Positions 1-8,481 of a DNA stretch of 13,667 bases are shown here, one piece after another. Numbering within the stretch: position 1 is the first letter of the stretch; every line of letters begins with the position of its first letter. A program made the position numbers and the translations under genes. This stretch comes from Perkinsus olseni (taxonomy: Eukaryota > Perkinsozoa > Perkinsida > Perkinsidae): the NCBI GenBank assembly GCA_013115135.1, contig JABANP010000875.1:1-13667 (forward strand). The letters run 5' to 3'. Under the pieces are notes generated by a model that had not been told where the DNA came from, searched no databases, and saw nothing but the letters and a program-made list of their open reading frames with translations.

Positions 1-133
1 TGGTAGTTACGTATTGCTGTTAGAATTCATAGGGAACCCTCAGTCGTCGTCTCGTCCACGACGGAAAGTACGACGACCGAGGTCGCGGGGGAATGGAGAT
101 AGTGCCCTACCCACATACGGTTGAGGGTTCTCG

Positions 134-340
134 TTACTTGGCGAACTCCTCCGCCCAGTCATCAACTTTTACTGGCTTCTGTTCGTGGCCATGCGTGACC
201 ATCAATCGGTCATTACGCGCATAGAGCAGCATGAGTAGAAACACTGAGACGAGGGAGCCCGCCACCACGGAGTCCAACTTCCTCCTCTTACCTGAGACGG
301 GCACATTGAGTACCACTCTTCCACCAATTCGCATGACCAT
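134..340 (-). CDS. Possible small single-pass membrane protein, 68 aa
   Basis: An ATG-started open frame of 68 codons ends in TAA. It shows a basic N-terminal part with a GKRRK cluster at about residues 17-21, one hydrophobic segment at about residues 25-41 (VVAGSLVSVFLLMLLYA), and a polar acidic C-terminal tail ending DDWAEEFAK. This layout fits a small single-pass membrane protein, possibly mitochondrial, but I do not recognise the family. A sequence resembling a splice donor (CAG followed by GTAAGA) lies inside the frame at the GKRRK codons, so this could instead be two pieces of a longer gene or a terminal exon. A second ATG lies two codons in. The frame is short enough to be chance; the clean membrane segment is the main support. 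Confidence 0.35.
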   Translation of the reverse strand: MVMRIGGRVVLNVPVSGKRRKLDSVVAGSLVSVFLLMLLYARNDRLMVTHGHEQKPVKVDDWAEEFAK

Positions 341-989
341 TACGGCTCCTTCTTTGACACTGTCAGCTGTGATTTTTCAACCATAGCATTTCACAAGACT
401 CACCAAAGCTCGACTTCCACATACTGGGCAATTTTCTTGAAGTGTCGTGACCGGCTGAGTCAACCTTCGCCAGAATGCTTCCCAGAGGGCGCCAGGGGCT
501 GGGAATCCCCCTCTTGAACTCCCCAGAATTTTTACTGAGCTTTCCTTTGGGGTTGGCCGTTCCCCATGTTCGTTCGGCACTCTCATGTCCGACCGGTATT
601 GGGGAAGATCCGGTCTGTGTACGAGAAGTTCTCCAAGCCCATGGGGTGGTCCGATTGGCAGCTTTCATCGCCCAAAGGTCAGGCCAGGGAACCCTTCATA
701 GAAGGCACCGATGCTGATGTTGATGGGATACGTAAGAAGCCTCGACGAAGGGGACGCCAGTGGGCATTTCTGAGATCCATGCCACTTTTTGGAAGGGCTC
801 GAATCGTCTTTGTCGTACCAACTTTTTCACAACTCATACCCGCGCTTTTCCTACAAATTTTCTGTTCTCACGGAATGATTTCTGGAAAATGGATTTTTGA
901 AAGAGCGCAAGATAAAAAGCGCGCGCCCTAGAAGCTCGAAACGGAGTTTTCCGTTTTCAGCCCGTTTTTGTGATAACTATTATCCGTGA
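341..989. other. Stretch with no confidently called gene
   Basis: Open frames of 69 to 121 codons exist on both strands, but none shows a domain I recognise. The most gene-like is a 69-codon minus-strand frame (586 to 377) whose C-terminal part contains CPVCG; it could be a small protein or an exon lying upstream of the small membrane protein. The plus-strand frame at 566-931 is basic and ends in a hydrophobic stretch without a clear pattern. The last 150 bases before the gene at 990 are A/T-rich and may hold its promoter, but I see no specific motif. Confidence 0.4.
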
Positions 990-2297
990 ATGCTGGTCAC
1001 CACTGCCCTGTTCTGTGGAGGATCTCTTCTTGGCCTCCCGTGGCTGGCCCTGGGCCGGCGTCTCCACCTGTCCGCCGGTCCTCAGGCATCGTCGAGGTTC
1101 CTCACCTTGGTTGAGTACAAGCAGCTGCTACTTGATAAAGGCCTGATAGATGACGTCGAAACTGATGGTGGAGTTTGGGACGAAACAGACTCTATTGAAT
1201 ATCCGATGTTCGACACTCAGAGAGATGTCATCGAGGGCGGTCTGGACCTAGTTGACTCCCCCAAGTTTCGCAAGAAGAAAGATTTTGTGGGGCGTGGTAC
1301 GAGCCACGCTGACTCCGCGGTGTTTCGCCACAAGAACGATGTCGTGGAAGATGGTTCCGACCAGGTCGACGCCTCCCTGTTCCGCAGAAAGAAAGGTGTG
1401 GTGGAGTACCGCAAAGAACACGCTCCCGCGAAGTTGTCGGTCGACACTCCCGACCCGCCTGTCGTGGACGTCTACTGCAATTTCGACAGCGATGAAAGCG
1501 GTCTATGTGTTGCTAAGAAACAAGATGGTGATTTCATCGACATTTTCATGTACAACTCCACAAGGAAATGGAGACAAGAGCCGGCTAGAAACGTTGTCAC
1601 GCGCAGCTGTGACGTCGTGACCTACCCACCCATCTTCCAGTTCAATGATAAGAAGAACCCGCATTCTACCAGTGCCTTCAACAAGCTACGGGAAAACCTC
1701 AGGAGCGTAGCGAACAAGATTCGTTTTAATGAGCCTGACGGTTCAGCGATTGAGACTCATCTCTTGGTCATGCCCTGCGATATCGATCAACCCGCCATCG
1801 ACTTCGTGACCTCGGTTCTCTACTTGAACCCTCGAGGGGACCGCCCGGAATCTTTCGACCTCATGTTCACCAGCACTGAGGGAGGCCGTCAAATGCACTA
1901 CACTTTTGATAGAGTTAGGCCCGATGATTTCACCCACTACACTTCTGATAGAGTTAGGCCCGAGGATTTCACCTTCTACCGTCCTACTCTGTACAAGAGT
2001 GATAGCCCGAGGTATACGGCAAGTCTCGCAACATCCACGGACAACTTCCGAAAACGTACAATGCACTCTTTCATGGACGGCGACAAGCGAGTCGATTTTC
2101 GGAACAGGATGACCACCACCCTTGAAAGCGGCCGTAGCTACACTTTCTATACTCTCGGCCCGAAGGAGGGCACCAGAGCTGAAGCCTTCACGTTCGCACT
2201 ACCCTCCTTCTCGGGGTCAAGGAGAATTGAGAAAAGATATTTGAAGGGAATGATGGTTTACTATCGCAATAAATGGACCGTTCTGCGTTCGTACTGA
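990..2297 (+). CDS. Putative secreted protein with internal repeats, 435 aa
   Basis: A single uninterrupted 435-codon frame starts at ATG 990 and ends at TGA. Residues 2-21 are hydrophobic (LVTTALFCGGSLLGLPWLAL) and are followed by a charged stretch, as expected of a signal peptide, so the product is probably secreted or enters the endomembrane system. Residues 79-135 are three 19-residue units (starting DVIEGG, DFVGRG, DVVEDG) with a V/A-D-S/A-x-x-F-R-x-K core, and a fourth partial unit starts at 136. Residues 303-328 are a second, 13-residue tandem pair with the core DRVRPxDFT. Four cysteines lie between residues 163 and 263 (163, 173, 207, 263) and could form disulfides. I recognise no family. 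The long intact frame, signal and repeats make it very likely a real gene, possibly of a lineage-specific secreted family. No intron is needed. Confidence 0.75.
   Translation: MLVTTALFCGGSLLGLPWLALGRRLHLSAGPQASSRFLTLVEYKQLLLDKGLIDDVETDGGVWDETDSIEYPMFDTQRDVIEGGLDLVDSPKFRKKKDFVGRGTSHADSAVFRHKNDVVEDGSDQVDASLFRRKKGVVEYRKEHAPAKLSVDTPDPPVVDVYCNFDSDESGLCVAKKQDGDFIDIFMYNSTRKWRQEPARNVVTRSCDVVTYPPIFQFNDKKNPHSTSAFNKLRENLRSVANKIRFNEPDGSAIETHLLVMPCDIDQPAIDFVTSVLYLNPRGDRPESFDLMFTSTEGGRQMHYTFDRVRPDDFTHYTSDRVRPEDFTFYRPTLYKSDSPRYTASLATSTDNFRKRTMHSFMDGDKRVDFRNRMTTTLESGRSYTFYTLGPKEGTRAEAFTFALPSFSGSRRIEKRYLKGMMVYYRNKWTVLRSY
1224..1394 (+). repeat. Three diverged 57-base tandem repeats within the secreted-protein gene
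   Basis: Three consecutive 19-codon units begin at 1224, 1281 and 1338. The translated units share a hydrophobic-V/I start, an acidic middle, V/A-D-S/A, then F-R and basic residues at the end. At DNA level they are diverged, so the duplication is old or the peptide pattern is under selection. Confidence 0.7.
1896..1973 (+). repeat. 39-base tandem duplication within the secreted-protein gene
   Basis: Two adjacent 39-base units (1896-1934 and 1935-1973) differ at only two positions. They encode HYTFDRVRPDDFT and HYTSDRVRPEDFT. The length is a multiple of three, so the reading frame is kept. The high identity indicates a much more recent duplication than the 57-base repeats upstream in the same gene. 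Confidence 0.9.
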
Positions 2298-2663
2298 GAA
2301 GTGTGTGGATGATGATAATGATGTTGTTGTTCGTGTTATCCAGGATTTTTCGGTTCGGTTGAAAGTATTTACAAGGAAGGGAATTAAGGCAAGTTCGTAC
2401 GTCTCAACCGTTCACTGAGAGAGCGAGTGGTATGTGTTGTGTTGAGGGTGGCTGCTCCGGTGAGAATCTTTCGACCAAAAAAGATACAGGTAAGGTCCAT
2501 TGAAGCATACGTGTGCCAAAATACCCCACACTAGCATGCGTTAATTGAACAAGAAAATTAACTACATACATCACTATGAATTTCATAGTCCTCTGGCCGC
2601 CCTGAGATGACTACTCATCAACACAACACTTCGATACTCTAGACAACACTGACGAAACTCGAT
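2298..2663. other. Intergenic stretch between convergent genes
   Basis: This holds the 3' flanks of the secreted-protein gene (plus strand) and the Vma12-like gene (minus strand). The start has a simple run rich in ATG and TTG trinucleotides (about 2308-2333). I see no gene, RNA or repeat here; a 60-codon minus-strand frame at 2404-2586 has nothing to support it. Confidence 0.5.
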
Positions 2664-4306
2664 CTAGTCGTCCGCTTCTGCCGCGGAAGATTTATCAGTC
2701 ACGACCACCGGCCGTTTCCTCAGAGTAGAGCCTTCGTCATCCTCTACTTCCTCTACAGCCTTGCTATCTTCAATAGCGGTGACAGCCGGAACCTAGGACC
2801 AACGAGAGCACTGTGCATCAGATGCCGCTCACCAAGCTCCGCGGGAACGACAGACCGGCCTACATCTTCCAACTCGTCAGGTTCATTCTCAGCCTTTCGA
2901 GTCTCCTCCTCGAGCTTCTCTTTGTAACATCTCATCTCGGCCGCCTCAGCGCGTGCTCTCTCCCTAGCCTTCATACGAGCGTTCCTGAGAATAGCTTTTT
3001 GACCGATGGCTTTTTCGATCTGGCTTCAACCTAATCCGTCGAGCGCAAGGTTGAAGCTTGGATGTTTTTGAACGCGGCATGAGCGGAAATTACTTGGCGA
3101 TGAGGTCTGCTTTCTGGTCTCGAACTATGAATAACAAGGCCTCTACGAATAGCGTCAACACGCAGCAGAATCCGCCGAATAGGTATCTCTGAAAAAGAAT
3201 AGCAACGATCGCACTGATGGAAGGATACTATATGCGCATCCAAGGTCGATGAGAGGCCATCACGAGTGCCACGTATCCTTACGTAAGTCGGGTCCATGTA
3301 CTCCCGGAAAATCTTGATAAAATAGTAGCCGAAGGCAAAGGAGCCCAGGAAGGCCATAATGAAGTGCAGCGCGGTGCTGAGGAGGAGGCACAGATCTCAC
3401 ATGTACTTGACCTTGGGATAGGTCGATCGAGAGTTCGGGAAGAGGATTCCGAGGAGAGAACGCTATGACGTGCGATATCATCTCGTAACAGCAATTAGCA
3501 TGGACCAAAGCGGTCCTGTATAACGGTAAAGCTGAGTCACCGACGACGCCAGAGGGGCTACGGTGCTCGAGACGACCAATTTCGGGTTCACAAATTTTCC
3601 CTAATACCTGATATTTTCACTAACTCCTTTGACCTCCTCCGCAACAGTCGACACGCCCTCCTTCCTGTGGGCTGCTGCTACGAAATTGAGCCGGGAGGCG
3701 CCCTTGAGATTGGCGCCGATTGACCTCTGATACCTGAGTGGCCAGCCTATCATCGGCCTGCTATTGCAACTCCCTACTTTCGCTCCGCTGCTTCAGCTCT
3801 CATACGTTCAAGTGGAGTCAACTTGGACAACTAAGAGAAACGCTTTTAGCAAGTTGACAAGGGAAGGGTATACAGCACTGAGTGCTGTCAAAGACACCGG
3901 TACTACCATCTCCTCATCGTTATTGAGGCGCGCGACAACTTTACAATTCTTCATAACGTCAGCGAGTACGAAGGAGCTTCGCTTGTCGTGATTAACCTGA
4001 GAAGGGAACACGGTGGCCCCTAATGCCAGTAACCTCTCTTCTCGCCATCATAATGTCCTCGCTCGAAGGAAACAATGCAACCACGGCGAGATGAGCCGGA
4101 TATCTCGAGCGAGAAAGTGTTGCGAGATAATTCTTCAGGCGGCGTAGTGGTAATACTACCCTCTCGTTGTGGTCCTCGACCATCTTGCAGAGATCATCCA
4201 AATCGATGCTATCGCGGTGTCTGTAGACTTTCCGTAGGGCCGCAGGCTGAGAGTTGAGGAAGTAACGGACCTCGTCGCTGATCGACACGAGCACTTGGGT
4301 CGGCAT
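2664..4306 (-). CDS. Vma12/TMEM199-like V-ATPase assembly factor candidate, 7 exons, about 347 aa
   Basis: I assembled a phase-consistent model: exons 4306-4034, 3996-3823, 3726-3608, 3376-3283, 3188-3094, 3023-2864 and 2792-2664. All introns are GT-AG, of 37, 96, 231, 94, 70 and 71 bases. The N-terminal part is soluble, with an early LVSISDEVRYFL segment. Two membrane segments follow: ALHFIMAFLGSFAFGYYFIK (exon 4) and YLFGGFCCVLTLFVEALLFIV (exon 5). A soluble head followed by a C-terminal pair of helices, with an FGYY motif in the first and VExxLFI in the second, resembles Vma12/TMEM199, the ER membrane factor for assembly of the V-ATPase Vo sector. Exons 6-7 add a basic-acidic, coiled-coil-like tail of about 96 residues not usual for the family. 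Alternatively translation stops at TAA 3092-3090, giving 252 residues, and exons 6-7 belong to another transcript. The gene structure is better supported than the family name. Confidence 0.6.
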
Positions 4307-4676
4307 TCGGGTGGTTGGGGACAGAAAAAACAAGTGATAGGAACTGCAGTAACCCTCGTCAAATCTCCTTCACCTCAGACCACTCTCGAACGCAAAGGAA
4401 CAGACCACGAGAAATACAGACTATCGCTGCATGCCGCACTCGATCGCTACCCCTCAGTCGTAAGGAACCTGTCATGAGCCTTTTACTTCTCTCGCTATGT
4501 TGCTGATTGATAAGAATGTTGTTAGTGGACCCTCAGATGGCCACAGTTGAGCTCACAAAACGACTGGTACGATCGGATGGGAGGCTAAGGTCATCTTATC
4601 ACCTGCGACGGAATCCCCTTGGGTTTGAATGAAAACTCTTTCGCGTTCGGGTCGAAGACTTTCGCTCCGCCTGCCT
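4307..4676. other. Intergenic stretch between two minus-strand genes
   Basis: This lies between the 3' end of the TTLL gene and the start of the Vma12-like gene, so it should contain the promoter of the latter. Only short open frames occur and none looks coding. I see no recognisable regulatory motif. An upstream non-coding exon of the Vma12-like gene cannot be excluded. Confidence 0.45.
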
Positions 4677-7106
4677 CTAACCACAGCCGGAAGAGGAGAT
4701 TCGAAGATCGCTCCGTGAGCAGATACCTCCCATAGTGCTGAAATGGGCTACGAGGTGCCGAGACCGGGGTTCGAACCCGAGACGTCCTATCGTCACCTCG
4801 GCGTTCTCCCGGGTCGGATAAATCCGCCGATATCCGCCAGCCCTCTGTTCTTCATCATGCCAGTCCATTATGGACGCCCAGTCCGCTTCCGTCAGGGTTG
4901 ACAGCGGTAACCCGCTTGAAGCCTTGCGAGCCAACTTATCCAGCTCCAGTAGAAGAGAAGCTCTCGAGCCTGCGCAAGATATCTAACAACCACCACCGAG
5001 CAACTACCACAGTCCTGACATATTAAACAGCGGAGAGCCGAAAATCAAGTTTCACCAAACATGGAAGTACCCTCAATTGAGAAGCATCTCCTCACAACTG
5101 GCACCCCAAATATGGCACACCCCTCGCTTCGAGCACGGTCCAACAGCGGGACGGCCCTTCCTCAAGCCAGTCATTAGTACTTCTCTCCGGTGTTGTTGGT
5201 TTCCAACTGCCCGGATATAGCGGGTTGATCTTCCCTCCAGGTCGATTGAACGGCCAGAAACCTGACACGATAGCTTCGCCGGCTGCACGCTTCAAGCTTG
5301 GATATTCGCTCAGCCAGGCACGAATCATGAGCTATTAACGGCGCCGCACCAACGAGCGTGAATGCATCGGCCATGAGCTGAGACTTTATGCGCTTATCCA
5401 GCGGGCTCGAGCTGGAAAACGACGGGCAGACGTTGACCTCGAGGAGCCACGGCCGCAAGTTGGCATCGACTAGAATGTCGAAGCCGTATATCTGCCAGCC
5501 GAAGGGCCACTCACAACCGAACGACCCCGGTTCGATCCACCTCGAAGAGATTTTGGTGCACGGGCGCCCCGAGCTCTGCGCAGGAACTGTAGTTCGTCGA
5601 ACGATGAAGGTTGGTAGCCATCTGAGGTTCCGCCGAGATAACTGTCTAAAAATAATTAACTACCCTATACCGCACCATCAGCAAATCACCTTGATGACAA
5701 CATCTTCCACATCCTGCATCATCTTGTCGAAGTCCAGCTACAACAATAAGAGAATACATAACGATCCTAGCAAGCACAACTATAACCAGGCCCAGTTGGG
5801 TCCAACTACGTCAGCTTCAGTCAGGTTTTGCCTCAGCTCCCCCAGAGACCACTTATTGCTCATATTACTGCTTCCCACCGAGGGAGCGCTTTCAGTCCTG
5901 GATGAACCTGCGCCTCAGAATTCCGGAATTCCCCACAGTTACCATTATTACCTCTTTCAGAAACCTCATCAAGCTCATCAAGATCCCTTTCGCTGCCGAA
6001 CTGTGTATCTTCGTTCTTCACAAAGGTCGAGCTTCGTTTGTTGATACTATAATTCGTCAAATGCATGAAGCGAGACCTGGAGCGTCCCTTCGTCACATAG
6101 GGCTGCGTGGCTATTCTGACCAGTCCTTCGTCGTAGAGGTAGATTTTAAGAGGATCGACCGAAGTGACCAGAACGTAAAGTCGGAGGTCACACTTGAAGC
6201 CATTGAGTAGCAAGGGGTTGCCGATGTATTTCTGTATGATTCCTGCCTTCGTAGCGAACTTCCGCAGCATCGCTCCGCTCAGCGTTTTCCTAATCAACTT
6301 AATACCCCTACCACAACTTGAACTACGCGGCTTGAAGATCCACATGCTGCCAGCTTTCGAGTTCACTCTGTCCATATTCCACTTGCTGAAATCCTTGGGG
6401 AGGACGTACGTCTGCGGTATGATACTCGGGGAGCTTGGGCCGATTCGACGCTGAAGTCGCTCGATGTTGAGACAAAGAGAATCTTCCAACCCATTTGAAA
6501 GGAGCCTGGAAAGTGATTAGTCTTTTGCAAGGCGTGCATCTTCTTGAGGACCTCCGGTTTGCTGTTACCATCCCATCGCACAGACCATCTCGCATCTCCC
6601 CAGGGCCCGTCCGTCAAACTCACACCGCCGTTGTGTTCTAGAGTGTTGATAACACAGTTATACCGGTGGACAGCACTCGAGTGATGATAATAGAACCGCA
6701 GGCTGGGCGTCGCCACCAGCCGGCTCGAGTACCGTTGGGCAGGACTCGCCACCACGCATCGGAAATAAATCACCGCTGGTCGCGCCTGGCCGAAGACAGA
6801 CTGAAGAACACTGCGGCCTTCGTTCGGTGGAAGTGGAACGCTTTGTGATGCATTCGGGCCCGAGTCGGTCTTGGCAGCACCAACATGGGCGTCTCTGTCA
6901 ATCACCCTCTCCTCGGGCCAGCTCCCTTCGGATTGTGCCGGAGACTTGACCTCACTCGAGTCGCGCTGCTGAGAGCCACCAGTGATAAAACCCTCGCAAG
7001 CATCCCTCCGGCCTTCGTTTGAATCTGAAGGTTCAGTGGACCTCCGTCCATCGGGTGCTGATGGCAGCGGCCGCGAGAGACCGGGCCGCTCTCGTTGGAC
7101 TGTCAT
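4677..7106 (-). CDS. Tubulin-tyrosine-ligase-like (TTLL) glutamylase, multi-exon, with apparent frameshift
   Basis: TTLL enzymes ligate glutamate or glycine to tubulin or other proteins using ATP. In order on the minus strand: about 110 polar residues from ATG 7106; core start YNCVINTLEHNG; WSVRWDG; NHFPG; MWIFKPRSSSCGRG (ATP-grasp core); QKYIGNPLLLNGFKCDLRLY; EGLVRIAT; HLTNYSINK; KWSLGELR; YGFDILVDANLRPWLLEVNV with SSSSPLDKRIK; and EEQRAGGYRRIYPT near the end. These are hallmark TTLL motifs, closest in feel to the TTLL4/5 polyglutamylase group. Introns I can place are 5809-5738 (72 bases), 5689-5622 (68) and possibly 5540-5510 (31). The exon before 5867 and the join between about 5290 and 4969 are unsolved. 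The last exon starts at 4969. Just after NHFPG the coding frame shifts near 6485: the upstream frame gives GWK and the next motif continues in another frame. This may be an inactivating mutation or a sequence error. Confidence 0.88.
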
Positions 7107-7706
7107 GAGCGGAACTAACTGCCCGAGGACCTGGGACGACCACTTGTTATCGGAAGTCGTGAAATCGTTCTAGACTCTTCGGTCGGTATACATGAACGGT
7201 GAAACCAAGCAGAACGTCGAACACTTTTCAGAAGCAATCTCGCTCGCCCATAAATTTGCAGGCACGTGGTGTGGCACGCACGCAAGCCATTCTGTATAGC
7301 ACAAGAAAAGCTTGGGAAGAAGGACTCGAATGGCGGGTGAGAATGGGGACGATGGAACCCGAACCGACGAGGGTGAAAGTGTGGTGCTGTCCTGGAGCAC
7401 AGACTCTGTGCCACAGGCTCGCCCGCCGGGACCCCAAGTCAAATCTCGCTCGCCCAGGGAGAGACAGCAGTGAAGGTCTAGCCATAGAGCAAGTTCTAGG
7501 ACGAACTCGAGTGAACCCGCCACGCGCGGGAATGGGAAACGGTCGGGCGAGCGAGCGAGCCCGGGTCGTGGGTGCTGCCGTGGGCACCGGAGATGAACGC
7601 GTCAGCTCAGCGGTGGAAGCGAAGGAGCTTGCCGCTGGCTGACCAATTCCCGATACCTCCCAACTCTAGGACAGCGGGTGTAAGGGTCACGAGAGGAGGA
7701 GTTGAG
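7107..7706. other. Region between the TTLL start and the retroelement, no gene called
   Basis: This should carry the TTLL promoter and 5' untranslated region. The frame upstream of the TTLL ATG stays open to a TAG at about 7170, so translation could start slightly earlier. GC-rich open frames of 99-147 codons exist on both strands from 7115 to 7642, but their products are low-complexity Arg/Ala/Pro-rich and look like by-products of base composition. A short GCGA run occurs at about 7547-7560. Confidence 0.45.
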
Positions 7707-7763
7707 TGTGCAGTTATGAGTGGTTCTAGGCGAGGGACTCTGTGAGAGAGATAACCGCACAAC
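7707..7763 (+). repeat. Left arm of a 57-base perfect inverted repeat around the 5' LTR
   Basis: The reverse complement of 8121-8177 equals 7707-7763 with no mismatch. The outer 52 bases lie outside the LTR and the inner five are the LTR terminus. The arm begins TGTGCAG, so the pair reads TGTGCAG...CTGCACA at its outer ends. Confidence 0.92.
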
Positions 7764-8125
7764 AAGACCGATTTCCGTCTGACTCGAGCGTCTGTTCGTT
7801 TCCTTGACAACCTCAAGACGACCAAGCGCTGACCGTCATTATTGATGATGATGATTATATTCTGTGATACCATTGTCTGCTCACTCCGGGCCCCCAGAAC
7901 TGTCCTGTGACGACAGTACCATTGAGTAAACTCGAGTGAGCAAGATCGTATCTAACCGTTTCACCGTTTTCGCCATTTCTGTAACGGTCGCGGTTCGCTA
8001 ATTAGATCAGCTACTAAGCTTGCGTAGTTGCTTTAGCGTGTCTAAGTTCCACGCACTGGACCGCTCTATCGCTCTCTACTCTGCCACTCTAGATCTATCC
8101 TATCTGAGATCTTGAGTTAAGTTGT
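7759..8125 (+). repeat. 5' long terminal repeat
   Basis: Bases 7759-8124 match 13302-13667 at a constant offset of 5543, with no difference found by eye. The left boundary is fixed by the first mismatch (C7758 against G13301). The right boundary is inferred: the unit begins ACAAC and reads GTTGT at 8121-8125, a 5-base terminal inverted repeat, whereas most LTRs end TG...CA. The first 74 bases are a copy of the pol 3' coding end including its stop (TGA at 7830-7832). A TGATGATGATGATT run follows the stop. Confidence 0.85.
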
Positions 8126-8177
8126 GCGGTTATCTCTCTCACAGAGTCCCTCGCCTAGAACCACTCATAACTGCACA
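8121..8177 (-). repeat. Right arm of the 57-base perfect inverted repeat
   Basis: The partner of 7707-7763, covering the last bases of the 5' LTR and the first 52 bases of the leader. Because the element's own leader is the likely source, the left arm is best read as the derived, inverted copy. Confidence 0.92.
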
Positions 8178-8263
8178 TCTCTTCTACCGGGATCATGTCT
8201 ATCCCTTGTCTACGCTTCATCAAGCTTCCCGACAGGGATGCCTCAGGGTTTTTCCTTCCCGAG

Positions 8264-8312
8264 CACTATTATTTCTTTCCAATTCTTTCTTCCCGGAAAG
8301 AAAGGAAAGAAA
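8264..8312 (+). repeat. Pyrimidine/purine hairpin module, copy 1
   Basis: Starts CACTATTATTTCTTTCC and turns from pyrimidine-rich to purine-rich at TTCCCGGAAAG. Arms CTTTCTT (8285-8291) and AAGAAAG (8298-8304) pair across a 6-base loop. It resembles the module at 9308-9356. Confidence 0.7.
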
Positions 8313-8481
8313 CAATGTTCGGTTTCTTCCTGGCATCATTGTGCAATTATTTCCGAGGGGTTTAATGCGATGGTCTAGCGGTAAACTTCGCTGTTAAGAT
8401 CCTGATAGTCGGGGGTTCTACCCTAGCGAGTGTCATTTCTGTGCAAAAATGTGTTGTAGCTACCAAATTAGCACCGAGTGA

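Noticed and set aside
2753..2974. Coiled-coil frame as a separate small gene starting at ATG 2974
   Set aside because: Coding-like sequence continues upstream of that ATG to an acceptor at 3024 and phase fits the Vma12-like exons, so a shared gene is simpler, though not proven.
3541..3606. Minus-strand reading of an in-frame TAG followed by GKFVNPKLVV...GPLWSMLIA as a premature stop in the Vma12-like gene
   Set aside because: A GT donor just before the TAG and a strong pyrimidine-rich acceptor at 3377 remove this as a 231-base intron and keep phase.
5388..6044. 218-codon plus-strand frame opposite the TTLL gene
   Set aside because: It is the antisense of clearly conserved TTLL motifs on the minus strand.
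7199..7642. 147-codon plus-strand frame and several overlapping minus-strand frames
   Set aside because: Low-complexity Arg/Ala/Gly/Pro-rich products in a GC-rich stretch, no motif, overlapping frames on both strands of similar length.
7707..8177. DIRS-type element, because of inverted repeats at the 5' end
   Set aside because: Pol encodes a D,D35,E integrase and no tyrosine recombinase, and the ends compared are direct LTRs.
8122..8397. Two overlapping open frames of 84-91 codons at the start of the leader
   Set aside because: They run through LTR-end and inverted-repeat sequence, have no recognisable domain, and the same sequence occurs inverted at 7707-7763.
8364..8436. Possible tRNA gene: TGGTCTAGCGGTAA resembles box A and GGGTTCTACCC resembles box B at tRNA-like spacing
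   Set aside because: The acceptor and T stems do not pair and the anticodon stem fails, so a functional tRNA is not supported; at most a decayed tRNA-like remnant.
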